Assembly (NCBI GenBank): GCA_018127705.1
Contig: CP072328.1
Span: 744,001-808,000 of the forward strand
Direction of reading: 5' to 3'
Origin: TM7 phylum sp. oral taxon 349
Lineage (GTDB): Bacteria; Patescibacteriota; Saccharimonadia; Saccharimonadales; Saccharimonadaceae
DNA length: 64,000 bases
A program made the translations under genes and the position numbers. Shown here piece after piece: positions 17,463 to 26,230 of this stretch. Every line of letters starts with the position of its first letter. Position 1 is the first letter of the stretch. Below the pieces are notes generated by a model. It was given only the letters and a program-made list of their open reading frames with translations. It was not told the origin of the DNA and did not search any database.

Positions 17463-17512
17463 GAGGTGCCAGCCTTTGGCGCCTCAAGTCCTTAAGCATC
17501 TGACTTAAGGAC
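17463..17512 (-). promoter_or_regulatory. Two tandem hairpins in the 5' leader of the 17144 gene
   Basis: GAGGTGCC/GGCGCCTC (17463-17485, one G-U pair) and GTCCTTAAG/CTTAAGGAC (17488-17512, perfect 9 bp, 7-nt loop). A TATAAT at 17559-17564 (minus strand) could be the -10 box, giving a leader of about 110 nt. They may regulate translation or transcription; no ligand class recognised. Confidence 0.55.
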
Positions 17513-17563
17513 GAAGTGCCTAGATGATAGCTGATGCCATCAAAAAGGCTAATATATATTATA

Positions 17564-18358
17564 TCATATAAGGAGGACGTGGTTCACCCAACCAACCCGT
17601 AAAGCCATAGTAAACCGTAGGAATGCTATTGGGCTGGCGAGCAGTTCTGGCTGGTTAGCTCTTGCCATCCATTCTTGGCAAAGAGAGTCTAGCTGTCTCG
17701 TCAGGATTCTTCCGCCGAACAGCTTCCCGAGCATACCGCTTTGTCACGCTCCAGACATTCTCTCCTTGGTTGGTACTGGCAAAGCACCCTTTGCTATGAT
17801 TCCAACTCTCATGAGCGTAGCCAAGTAGTTCTTAGCTCGTCATACGCCCCACCATTTGTCACTCGCCACTAGGCTGCCTGCTACGATGTAATCCTGAACA
17901 AATTGTTCAAGCGATTGTCTATCCCCGGCTGCCGGTAATGCGTAGGGCAATGCGCCCAGTCGTAGTATCTTTAGCGCCAACTACGATGTGCTGAGGCTGT
18001 TTGGATCGCCTCTTGCCAAAAGCTTTCATCTACTTACACCGCACCCTCCAGCATGGTGGCGAGCTTGCTGCTGCCAGGCAGTTGCTTGCGGAATCGGGCA
18101 AACCAGCGCCGAACAGTAGTATAGCTTACGCTAGCTAATAGGTATGACGTTTCCGTTGAGCGTTTTGTTTGCTAGCAGTAGAGCAGGATGAACAGAGCTG
18201 CCGGGGACTTAGCTTCATGCCGTATAACCAACTAGCCTGGTAGCTGGTAGCTGGTAGCTGGTAGGCCGGTATTTCTTGCGGCACAGTTTACACCACAGAT
18301 ATTTGTTGCAATAGTTTTCATGAAGACCCTTATAGCAGCGAGGACAAGACGCCTCCAT
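17564..18358 (-). pseudogene. Decayed IS1595-family transposase
   Basis: The N-terminal zinc ribbon is intact (MEASCPRCYKG, YLWCKLCRKKY). Later frames give TVRRWFARFRKQLP, VDESFW, KQPQHIVVGAKDTTTGRIAL, ELLGYAHESWNHSKGCFAS, NQGENVWSVTKRYAR and GRILTRQLDSLCQEWMARA: in order, the ISXO2/IS1595 DDE domain. Several frameshifts and stop codons make it non-functional. A short TAGCTGG run (four copies near 18239-18263) interrupts it. No convincing terminal repeats were found. It lies just upstream of the CRISPR locus. Confidence 0.88.
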
Positions 18359-18708
18359 CGCCAAAGACTAGTTTGTTAAGGATCTGCCAGTATTTCTTGT
18401 TACTGGCAAACTTTTGGTATGGTAGGCATTAGGAACATCTCCTTTCACTTAGTTGCTATTCACTCCTAAGTTTATGGGAGGTTCTGGTTTAGGTTAATGG
18501 ATCGACGTTAAAGTCAATACTTTTTACTAAAATTATGTCATAATATTAAAATTTATAATTATAACTATTACACTTACCGGAAACTAACTTCCCTAGTATC
18601 ACAGTAAGATATACGTTACAGTGTGAGTAATGAAATATGATGAAGATGGAGGAGAGTGATAGTGCGAGGGTGTGGGTATTTACTATGAATACGCTTTGAT
18701 ATAAAAAC

Positions 18709-18738
18709 TTGCGCACTCAAGCGAATGTGCAGTATAAT
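18709..18738 (+). promoter_or_regulatory. Promoter of the tracrRNA
   Basis: TTGCGC (18709-18714), 18-nt spacer, perfect TATAAT (18733-18738). Predicted start near 18745, about 20 nt before the anti-repeat. Confidence 0.65.
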
Positions 18739-18744
18739 AGCAAA

Positions 18745-18915
18745 TACAGTCCCTTAAGTAAGGATTGTATCAATATCTGAATTGTTTTAGGTTTCTATAA
18801 TAATTTAGCTACTTAGGATTTATGTCTTAACATAAATTACGGTAGAGAGTTCTATTGAGAATCTAAAGCAAAGCTCTAATCCACCCTCCGATATCCGCTG
18901 GGTGGATTATCTTAC
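18745..18915 (+). ncRNA. tracrRNA: tracrRNA of the type II-C CRISPR system
   Basis: The stretch 18768-18806 resembles the CRISPR repeat in plus orientation (TATCAATATCTGAATTG, then TTTAGG and CTATAAT). Because crRNAs are read from the minus strand, it is the anti-repeat: a 17-bp duplex (one G-U), a small internal loop, and a 7-bp duplex with the GTTATAG end of the repeat. After it come a perfect ATTTATGT/ACATAAAT hairpin, an AGAG/CTCT helix, and a terminator hairpin AATCCACCC/GGGTGGATT (18878-18908, 9 bp). Its place directly upstream of cas9, same strand, is common in type II-C loci. Ends are estimated from promoter and terminator. Confidence 0.85.
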
Positions 18916-18931
18916 TCAGTAGTGTTTATGC

Positions 18932-18960
18932 TTGGAATTTAGCAAAAATCATTATATAAT
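18932..18960 (+). promoter_or_regulatory. cas9 promoter
   Basis: TTGGAA (18932-18937), 17-nt spacer, perfect TATAAT (18955-18960), then 6 nt to ATG 18967, so the cas operon mRNA is leaderless. It starts 24 nt after the tracrRNA terminator stem. Confidence 0.75.
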
Positions 18961-18966
18961 TTATAC

Positions 18967-21900
18967 ATGAAACCTTCAAAATACTCTCTTGGACTTGACA
19001 TTGGTACTACCTCCGTCGGCTGGGCGGTCATTGATTTAGAAAAAGAACGAATTCATGATTTAGGCGTGCGGATTTTCGAACGACCAGAGGATCCACAAAA
19101 CGGCGACTCGCTCGCAAAACCGCGCCGCGATGCGCGCTCAGCTCGCCATCGACTCAAACGCCGCCGCCAACGCTTAAATTATCTGAAGCGATTCTTTGTT
19201 AATGAAAAAATTTTAACGCAGGCACAAATCGCAGAAATACTTGATCCGAAATCAACATACAATAAGCTAGATGCGTATGCACTGCGCGATAAAGCCCTTA
19301 ATCACAAACTTACCGCCGAAGAGCTGTTTAAGGTACTCTATCAGATTAGCAAACGGCGAGGATTTAAGAGTAATCGTAAATCTGTAGAAGAAACAGATCG
19401 TGAAGGTGGTCGTGTTAGCAAAGCGTTAACAATAAACGAACAGCTCTTGGCAGAAAGAGGCTACAAAACCGTTGGACAAGCACTCGCGCAAGATGAAAAA
19501 TATACTGAGCACAAACGCAACAAACGCGATAGTTATACTAATAGTTTTGCGCGAGCAGACTTTATTCACGAGCTAGAAGAAATTATAAAATCTCAACGAA
19601 AATACGCTCTAAACAACGTGGGCGACGAAGCCCTACACAGCCTTATCTACGGCGTCGACTCAGACGGTTTATTGACTAACAGTAGTGCTATCATGTACCA
19701 ACGCCCGTTTATGACGGAAGAGCTAATCAAAAAGATGGTTGGCGAGTGCACCTTTGAGAAGGGTGAGAAACGCGCACCACGAGCAAGCTATAGTTTTGAG
19801 ATTTTCCAATTTGCAAATAATTTGGTGAACCTCGTTTTCGTACCGAAAAATACGAATAGCCGCCAGGCAAAGCGCGAACACTTTAGACTAACGCTGAACC
19901 CAGAGCAAATCGCAGCTGTCGTCACTGAAGCAAAAAAGACTGCATCAATCACTTATAAAAAAGTTCGCCAAGTCGCTGGCATTAGCGAAGAATATGCTCC
20001 GGGGTATGTTCGCGGAAAGATAAATAAGGACGACCCGTATGGCGAGAAGAACGAGTTTGGCAAGCTAAAAGCCTACCACGACATCAAAAAAGCACTAAAA
20101 AGCACACCCGAAGATTGGGTGAAAGTTGATAACGAGTCAACACTCAATGAAATCGCCTATATTCTAACAACTGAACGTGAGGACGTTGAGATTCTCAAAA
20201 AATTGAGTGGGCTGGCACTTTCGGACGAGGCAACGTATGCAATTCTTAAAATTAACCCAAAGAATTTTAGATCATTTGGACATCTATCTATAAAAGCTTT
20301 GCAAAAAATCACGCCACATATTTTGAGCGGATTAACCTACGACAAGGCCTGCGAGAAAGCTGGTTATGATTTCCGCAGAAAGTCTGCTAACTTAGAACAA
20401 ATCACTAACCCGGTCGTCAAACGGGCAATTTCACAAACCAATAAAATCGTGCAGGCAGTAATTCGTAAATACGGCAAACCGTATTTTATCAAGGTAGAGA
20501 CCGCTCGAGATTTAGCAAAGAATTTCAAAGATCGCAAGGCGATTGAAAATGAAAATAAGGACAACCAAGCCTTCAATTCAGAGATTAAAGAGATTATTGA
20601 ACACGGCTACAACATAAAGCCCAAGACTAAACGCGGCAAGAATTTACTTGAGTTTTTGAGAGAGAATAATGTGCCGCTTTCGCAAAATATTGACGCAAAC
20701 GGGCAAATGATAACTAAGGTCAAACTTTATCGAGAGCAGAACGGTAAATGTTTATATTCTGGCGATCCAATTGACTTTCAAGCCATGATCCACGATGACA
20801 ACGCGTATCAAATCGACCATATCGTGCCATTTTCGCGTTCAAACAACGACGGCTTAACGAATAAAGTTTTAGTGAAGACTGAGGAGAACCAAGAGAAGGC
20901 GAACCGCACGCCATTTGAGTATTTCGGCGGTGACGAGACGCGTTGGAAACAATTTGCAGCACGCGTCAACGCAACATACCAAACACGCGATATCAAAACT
21001 AGCGATAAAGCAATAAATAGCGAAAACTATAAATTCAACGGCTATGCTATGCGCAAAAAGCAGAATCTTCTCATCGAGGAATATAAGAACGACAGCTGGA
21101 ACACGCGAGCGCTGAACGACACGCGCTATATTACTCGGTTCGTACAAAATTATCTGCGCCAGACAGTTAGCTTCGCCGAAGGAGACGATAAACAACGTGT
21201 GCTTGCGCCAAACGGCACGATAACCTCGTATTTACGTAAACGCTGGGGTTTGAGTAAGGTGCGTGAAGAAAACGTGTTACACCACGCAGCCGACGCAGCA
21301 ATTGTTGCGGCAATCGACAATAGAATCATCTGCCAGGCCAATCTTTTCTCGCGTGATCAAGAACTGAAATTATACACACAAACCATAAAATCAATTGAGG
21401 AAAAGAAACGTATTTTACTCAAGAGCACAGACCAAGAGACGGGAGAAATTACTGAGGAAGATCAGTTTTCTCAAGCCCAACGCGAAAAAGCAGAGCTTGA
21501 ATATATTAAGCAGAGCATGGACGAAAATTCAAAACACCGTTTTCCTGAGCCGTGGGCGGACTTTGCTAAGGAAATTCGCAAGCGTACGCTGGATACCGAC
21601 ACAGAAACGCTGCGAAATGAATTGTATGGCTTAGAGGGCTATGACGATGAATTTCGCTCACAGGTGCGACCGATTTTCGTTTCACGAATGCCGCGTCGAA
21701 AAGCAGCCGCCCAAGCTCATAAAGAAACGATTCGTTCGCCAAGAGTAAAAGATAATGACCAAAGAACAGTACGTATACCGCTGAGTAAAATCAAGATTAA
21801 AGATGTTGAGAATTCTGTTCTGAAAGAGTCGGACGCATGGCTATACAGTAAGCTCATTTCACTATTAGAAGCAAACGACAATAACCCTGAGAAAGCATTT

Positions 21901-22428
21901 GCTGAGCCAGTCTATAAAAATGATAAGAAATTTGATAAACACAGAAAACCGCTCATGCCAGTCTCGACAATAAAAGTTTATTCAACACAACCATCCGGTT
22001 TCTTGGTAAATAAAGGTAGAGCATTCGTCAATAACGGCTCAATGATTCGCCTAGACGTATATCAGAAACAGAATCAGAAAGGCAGAATTGAGCATTTTTT
22101 CGTACCGGTTTATGCGCACCAGGTTGGCAAAAACCAATCCACACCAACAAAGATTCTACCCGCACCAAAAGGCTTTGCCGATGTTGATGAGACATTTACA
22201 AAAGTCTGCTCACTATATCCGAATGATTATGTACGATGTTATTTTAAAAATACAATTGAAGAAGGCTATTACCTCGCCTACGACTCAGCATCTGGGCGAA
22301 TTACCGTCCTAAACCATTCCGCAGCGAATAAAGAGGGCGATAATAGAGTTCGAATCTCGCCTCGCTCGGCAACCCTCATTAAGCGTTACGATATCTCAAT
22401 CCTCGGCGATAACGCCCCGAGGTCATAG
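18967..22428 (+). CDS. cas9: CRISPR-associated endonuclease Cas9 (type II-C)
   Basis: RNA-guided DNA nuclease, 1153 aa, in the II-C size class. RuvC-I GLDIGTTSVGWAVID with Asp11; Arg-rich bridge helix 53-70; RuvC-II FIKVETARD with Glu511; HNH domain with YQIDHIVPFS (His618) and TNKVLV (Asn632); RuvC-III VLHHAADAAIVA with Asp776. All catalytic residues are present, so it should be an active nuclease. The C-terminal ~250 residues hold the PAM-interacting region, with no frameshift. It overlaps cas1 by one base (TAGTG). No csn2 or cas4 is nearby, supporting II-C. Confidence 0.98.
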   Translation: MKPSKYSLGLDIGTTSVGWAVIDLEKERIHDLGVRIFERPEDPQNGDSLAKPRRDARSARHRLKRRRQRLNYLKRFFVNEKILTQAQIAEILDPKSTYNKLDAYALRDKALNHKLTAEELFKVLYQISKRRGFKSNRKSVEETDREGGRVSKALTINEQLLAERGYKTVGQALAQDEKYTEHKRNKRDSYTNSFARADFIHELEEIIKSQRKYALNNVGDEALHSLIYGVDSDGLLTNSSAIMYQRPFMTEELIKKMVGECTFEKGEKRAPRASYSFEIFQFANNLVNLVFVPKNTNSRQAKREHFRLTLNPEQIAAVVTEAKKTASITYKKVRQVAGISEEYAPGYVRGKINKDDPYGEKNEFGKLKAYHDIKKALKSTPEDWVKVDNESTLNEIAYILTTEREDVEILKKLSGLALSDEATYAILKINPKNFRSFGHLSIKALQKITPHILSGLTYDKACEKAGYDFRRKSANLEQITNPVVKRAISQTNKIVQAVIRKYGKPYFIKVETARDLAKNFKDRKAIENENKDNQAFNSEIKEIIEHGYNIKPKTKRGKNLLEFLRENNVPLSQNIDANGQMITKVKLYREQNGKCLYSGDPIDFQAMIHDDNAYQIDHIVPFSRSNNDGLTNKVLVKTEENQEKANRTPFEYFGGDETRWKQFAARVNATYQTRDIKTSDKAINSENYKFNGYAMRKKQNLLIEEYKNDSWNTRALNDTRYITRFVQNYLRQTVSFAEGDDKQRVLAPNGTITSYLRKRWGLSKVREENVLHHAADAAIVAAIDNRIICQANLFSRDQELKLYTQTIKSIEEKKRILLKSTDQETGEITEEDQFSQAQREKAELEYIKQSMDENSKHRFPEPWADFAKEIRKRTLDTDTETLRNELYGLEGYDDEFRSQVRPIFVSRMPRRKAAAQAHKETIRSPRVKDNDQRTVRIPLSKIKIKDVENSVLKESDAWLYSKLISLLEANDNNPEKAFAEPVYKNDKKFDKHRKPLMPVSTIKVYSTQPSGFLVNKGRAFVNNGSMIRLDVYQKQNQKGRIEHFFVPVYAHQVGKNQSTPTKILPAPKGFADVDETFTKVCSLYPNDYVRCYFKNTIEEGYYLAYDSASGRITVLNHSAANKEGDNRVRISPRSATLIKRYDISILGDNAPRS

Positions 22429-23342
22429 TGGCCTGGCGCGTAATCGGTATTCAAAATCCAAGTCGCCTAAGCCTACGCGATAATCAGCTTGTTATTACAC
22501 AAAACGAAGAAGTAAACCTGCCAATTGAAGATATTGACGCACTGATTCTTGACAGCTATGGCATCACCACAACAGCAAATTTACTAACAGAGCTTGCGAC
22601 TAACAACACAACGGTTGTCATTTGCGACGAAAAGCACCTGCCAGCTAGTGTATTATTACCGTACTCACAACACTCTCGTCAAGCAAAAGTTTCACGCCTA
22701 CAGCTAAATATGAGTCAACCGCTGAAAAAGCAGCTCTGGCAACGCATCGTCATGCAAAAAATTTCCAATCAGGCTGACGTACTCCAGCACTTTAACCTGA
22801 ACGATATGCCATTGCGCCAATACGCTGTCCAGGTGAAATCAGGTGATAGTACTAACCGCGAATCAATCGCTGCCCGTGCTTACTTTGATCAGTTACTTGA
22901 TGACGCCACGCGCCGAAAACCGATCTGGCACAACGCGGCACTTAATTATGGCTATGCAATGGTTCGCAGTCATATTGCTCGGCACATCGCCACCCGCGGA
23001 TTAGTTGCCTCGCAAGGTATTTTTCACCATAGTGAGTTGAACAGTTTTAACCTAGCAGACGACTTAATTGAGTCATACCGAGCAGTCGCAGACCTATTTG
23101 TGCTTGAGAGACTTGCACCACTCCATATAGGTAAGCAAGACACAAGTCTCACCAGGCAAGACCGTCAAATGTTAGTTGACATATTAAATTATTATGTTAT
23201 AATACAAAACAAGAAGTTTACTCTGAAACACGCCGTCGAGAAAACGGTTGAAAGCTTCATTGAAAGTACAGGAGCAAAGGAGGCAAGTAAGCTTCTTTTA
23301 CCAAAAATCAGCGCCTCCTGGCAGGGAAGGGATGTCATATAA
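22428..23342 (+). CDS. cas1: CRISPR integrase Cas1
   Basis: Catalytic subunit of the spacer-integration complex with Cas2; 304 aa, usual for type II Cas1. Metal-binding residues appear in context: Glu in NRESIAARAYFDQLL, His in GIFHHSELNSFN and Glu in ADDLIESYRAV. GTG start at 22428, where the G is shared with the cas9 TAG stop, so translation is coupled. It overlaps cas2 by about 11 nt. Intact, so adaptation should be possible. Confidence 0.97.
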   Translation: MAWRVIGIQNPSRLSLRDNQLVITQNEEVNLPIEDIDALILDSYGITTTANLLTELATNNTTVVICDEKHLPASVLLPYSQHSRQAKVSRLQLNMSQPLKKQLWQRIVMQKISNQADVLQHFNLNDMPLRQYAVQVKSGDSTNRESIAARAYFDQLLDDATRRKPIWHNAALNYGYAMVRSHIARHIATRGLVASQGIFHHSELNSFNLADDLIESYRAVADLFVLERLAPLHIGKQDTSLTRQDRQMLVDILNYYVIIQNKKFTLKHAVEKTVESFIESTGAKEASKLLLPKISASWQGRDVI

Positions 23343-23655
23343 AATCATGCGAGTGGCAGTTTTCTTTGATTTGCCAACCAATACTAGAGCTGAGCGCCGA
23401 GCAGCGACACAATTTCGCAAGTTTCTACTTGACGACGGGTTTGACATGCTACAATATAGCGTTTATACACGGCTATGTCCTAATCGCGATGTTGCCGAAA
23501 AACATATGATGCGCGTACGGCGCAATGCACCAGATAGCGGCTCAGTGCGATTATTATATTTAACCGAGCACCAATTTACTAACATGTACGTAATTGTCGG
23601 CGAAAAAACTGTACAAGAACGAGCAATTCCAGCCGCACAACTAGCATTTTTCTAA
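23332..23655 (+). CDS. cas2: CRISPR adaptation protein Cas2
   Basis: Structural partner of Cas1; ferredoxin-like small protein (107 aa from ATG 23332, or 102 aa from ATG 23347, which starts MRVAVFFDLP as many Cas2 do). AGGGA lies 4 nt before ATG 23332, inside the end of cas1, which I prefer. Seen: VAVFFDLPTNT first strand with the conserved Asp, and a C-terminal QLAFF typical of type II Cas2. A strong hairpin follows immediately, then the array. Confidence 0.95.
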   Translation: MSYKIMRVAVFFDLPTNTRAERRAATQFRKFLLDDGFDMLQYSVYTRLCPNRDVAEKHMMRVRRNAPDSGSVRLLYLTEHQFTNMYVIVGEKTVQERAIPAAQLAFF

Positions 23656-23656
23656 A

Positions 23657-23690
23657 CTTAAATCCCTCTCACAACAGAGAGGGATTTAAG
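23657..23690. terminator. Bidirectional hairpin between cas2 and the array
   Basis: Perfect 14-bp stem (CTTAAATCCCTCTC/GAGAGGGATTTAAG) with a 6-nt loop, directly after the cas2 stop and 5 nt before the first repeat. It can terminate both the cas mRNA and the leftward crRNA transcripts coming out of the array, although neither side has a clean T-run. Confidence 0.7.
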
Positions 23691-23695
23691 TAAGT

Positions 23696-24779
23696 ATTAT
23701 ATCAATATCTAAATTGTTAGGGAACTATAACAAATTTTTGGCTGATTGGGTGCACAAGTTAATTATATCAATATCTAAATTGTTAGGGAACTATAACCAA
23801 AATAGGTGCGAAAAACAAAACATTACGATTATATCAATATCTAAATTGTTAGGGAACTATAACAAGAAGCGTTATTGGGTCTCTCAGAATTTAATTATAT
23901 CAATATCTAAATTGTTAGGGAACTATAACTTGCAAGAGATTCTGGACAGAGAGGATTATATTATATCAATATCTAAATTGTTAGGGAACTATAACACAAA
24001 GTTTGTTGAACTGTATGATACTGAAATTATATCAATATCTAAATTGTTAGGGAACTATAACTCAAACCGCAAACGCTTGGTAAGTGCGCAAATTATATCA
24101 ATATCTAAATTGTTAGGGAACTATAACAATAGACGAGGTTGTTTATTCCCATGCTGGATTATATCAATATCTAAATTGTTAGGGAACTATAACCGATCTT
24201 GTCTGGGTGCATAGGGTTAACTTATTATATCAATATCTAAATTGTTAGGGAACTATAACCCATCGCTGCCGTGATAGCGCCGATACTGCATTATATCAAT
24301 ATCTAAATTGTTAGGGAACTATAACTCCTTGATTGACTAGGGCGTTGCCGAAGTCATTATATCAATATCTAAATTGTTAGGGAACTATAACTTAGACGGT
24401 AATCGCTCCAGCTTCACCTTTATTATATCAATATCTAAATTGTTAGGGAACTATAACCTGTATGCGCTTCATAATGTCGCGCAATCGATTATATCAATAT
24501 CTAAATTGTTAGGGAACTATAACAAAAAACGTTATTGGGTGTCTCAGAATTTAATTATATCAATATCTAAATTGTTAGGGAACTATAACGCTACATAACC
24601 AGCGTCGACACTCTTCTAAATTATATCAATATCTAAATTGTTAGGGAACTATAACTCAAACCGCAAACGCTTGGTAAGTGCGCAAATTATATCAATATCT
24701 AAATTGTTAGGGAACTATAACTCTCCAAGAAGTTGATAAACAACCCTCGCAATTATATCAATATCTAAATTGTTAGGGA
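23696..24779 (-). CRISPR. CRISPR array, 17 repeats, 16 spacers, type II-C
   Basis: Repeats of 36 bp at an exact 66-bp period (23696, 23762 ... 24752), spacers all 30 bp. In crRNA orientation the repeat starts GTTATAGTTCCC and ends TTGATATAAT. That end is an extended -10 element (TGATATAAT), as in Neisseria and Campylobacter II-C arrays, so each spacer probably has its own promoter reading leftward. The last repeat (24752-24779) keeps 28 bp including this promoter but lacks the tracr-pairing GTTATAGT end. Spacers 6 and 15 are identical; spacers 3 and 13 differ at three positions. Repeats are otherwise identical, consistent with a recently active array. Confidence 0.98.
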
Positions 24780-25303
24780 GTTGCCACCTTCTGTGCTAAA
24801 TCTGGGAACTTTGCTTCAACTAGGCGAAGACGCTTATCAAGAGACTCGTAGTTATGTTTCTGCTCTTTGAAGACTGTTTCGTCTGCTTCTTCACGGGATC
24901 CTTCTTCAATGAAGATGTCATGACGGAGACCAGTGATATCTGCACGGATAGTTAATTGTCCTGCTTCCAATGTTTCGAAGCGCCTTTCAAAACGTAGTTC
25001 CATGTCTCTTACTATGTTTGTAAGGTTCTTATGGTCACTGCGGATGTCAGAGAGTTGGGTGTCGATTGATTCGAAGCGTTGGTCGATCTGGTTAAAGCGT
25101 TCATCGATTTGTTCAAACCTCTCGTCAATCTGTTCGAATCTCTTGTCAATCTGCTCAAACCTCTCGTCAATCTGTTCGAACCTCTCGTCAATCTGTTCGA
25201 ACTTAGTATTCATCGTCTCAGCAAGCGTTTTAACAGCACTTACAAGATCCTGAACCTGAACAGCTAAATCTTTTACTTGCGTAGAAAGCCCTTCGTTCGT
25301 CAT
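24773..25303 (-). CDS. Coiled-coil protein with EQIDERF heptad repeats
   Basis: 176 aa. Residues 35-85 consist of seven 7-residue repeats (FEQIDER and variants), followed by more predicted coiled coil (ELRFERRFETLEAGQ) and an acidic C-terminal helix region. It resembles Bdr-like/DUF1640-type heptad-repeat proteins of phages and spirochaetes, though I cannot assign a family firmly. No membrane segment. The stop codon TAA is contributed by the truncated last CRISPR repeat (ending VATP, then CCCTAA), so the original 3' end may have been replaced when the array was formed. Start at ATG 25303, with a TAAATAT box shortly upstream. Confidence 0.65.
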   Translation of the reverse strand: MTNEGLSTQVKDLAVQVQDLVSAVKTLAETMNTKFEQIDERFEQIDERFEQIDKRFEQIDERFEQIDERFNQIDQRFESIDTQLSDIRSDHKNLTNIVRDMELRFERRFETLEAGQLTIRADITGLRHDIFIEEGSREEADETVFKEQKHNYESLDKRLRLVEAKFPDLAQKVATP

Positions 25304-25451
25304 GGTTATATTTAATCACAGATAGGAAATAAAAACAAAACGGTTCAGTCACCTAGCGTAAAATCATTATTGCAAAATATCGGGGGGTAATCTCATTACC
25401 GTTAAAAAAGAACCTCCTTTATAAGCCAGAAACGTCAGAACAAAATACGAA

Positions 25452-25685
25452 CTAAACTATAGTTATCCGGTCAATGTCATCAGTTAAATAATATATTGTT
25501 TGATCTTCTTCAGAGACCTTAAATTCAAAATTAGATAGTCTATCTTTATTTAGAACCTTAAGGACAAGCCGATCATAGGCGATAGATTTATTGAAATTGT
25601 CAGCAATAAATGAATATTGTGAAAAATAGGTGCGAGAAGGGTGATGGGACTTAAGGTTGTCTGGTAATTCTATTGGTGGTTGCAT
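25452..25685 (-). CDS. Small unknown protein (77 aa)
   Basis: A good Shine-Dalgarno (GGAGG, 8 nt before the ATG) supports translation. The protein starts MQPPIELPDNLKSHHPSRTY and ends with an acidic beta-rich part (YYLTDDIDRITIV). No membrane segment or known motif. It lies alone between the CRISPR-side coiled-coil gene and a 545-bp gene-free stretch. Function unknown. Confidence 0.6.
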   Translation of the reverse strand: MQPPIELPDNLKSHHPSRTYFSQYSFIADNFNKSIAYDRLVLKVLNKDRLSNFEFKVSEEDQTIYYLTDDIDRITIV

Positions 25686-26230
25686 GGGGAAACCTCCGGT
25701 TTAAAGTTTATTAATAAATATACACTATCATAACGTCGCACAATATAGCTTTTACGACTTATAATACCGTACGAGAAGATGAATCAGCATCCATCTAATG
25801 TGAGTGCTAATTTATTCTATAAAGAACCATTTCCATCTTTTGTAGGGGATTGCGTAGAGATTATACTTTTATATGTCACTAACATACATTAATACATCAC
25901 ATCTTAGCAGCTGCACTCATACAACTCTCACTTAATTAAAGAAATAGCGCCAAGGCTCTTCTGCGTAAGTATAACGGCCCGCAAACGACATAATATACAT
26001 TTGTCTTTAGAATCAGTCATCATGCATAAGTTATCCACAAAAATATCTGGTTAACGTTAATTTGCATTTTTATTAAAAATATTCCCCCACTATCTTTTTT
26101 TTGCTTTTCTGCCCTATTTGATTTTTATACGATTTTATATTTTTATATAGTTTTTTCTCTCGTTCGCTTGGATTACATAAAAACGAACAAAAATAGAACA
26201 TCCCCCAATTGGCAAGAGAAGTGACCTTTT
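25686..26230. other. Gene-free AT-rich region with one perfect DnaA box
   Basis: No coding frame. TTATCCACA at 26031-26039 matches the DnaA-box consensus exactly, followed by GGTTAACGTTAA and about 130 bp of T-rich DNA. One box is not enough to call an origin. No terminator hairpin was found for the division operon that ends at 26231. Confidence 0.45.

Noticed and set aside
22330-22370. GTTCGAATC, a tRNA T-loop-like sequence
   Set aside because: It lies in frame in the 3' end of cas9 and no acceptor, D or anticodon arms can be built around it.
23714-24598. Two plus-strand open frames inside the CRISPR array
   Set aside because: They merely translate the 36-bp repeat (ISISKLLGNYN unit) and 30-bp spacers, as 66 is a multiple of three.
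25686-26230. Replication origin at the TTATCCACA site
   Set aside because: Only one perfect box, no dnaA or dnaN nearby, no box cluster. The inverted pair at 34481-34502 is also isolated.
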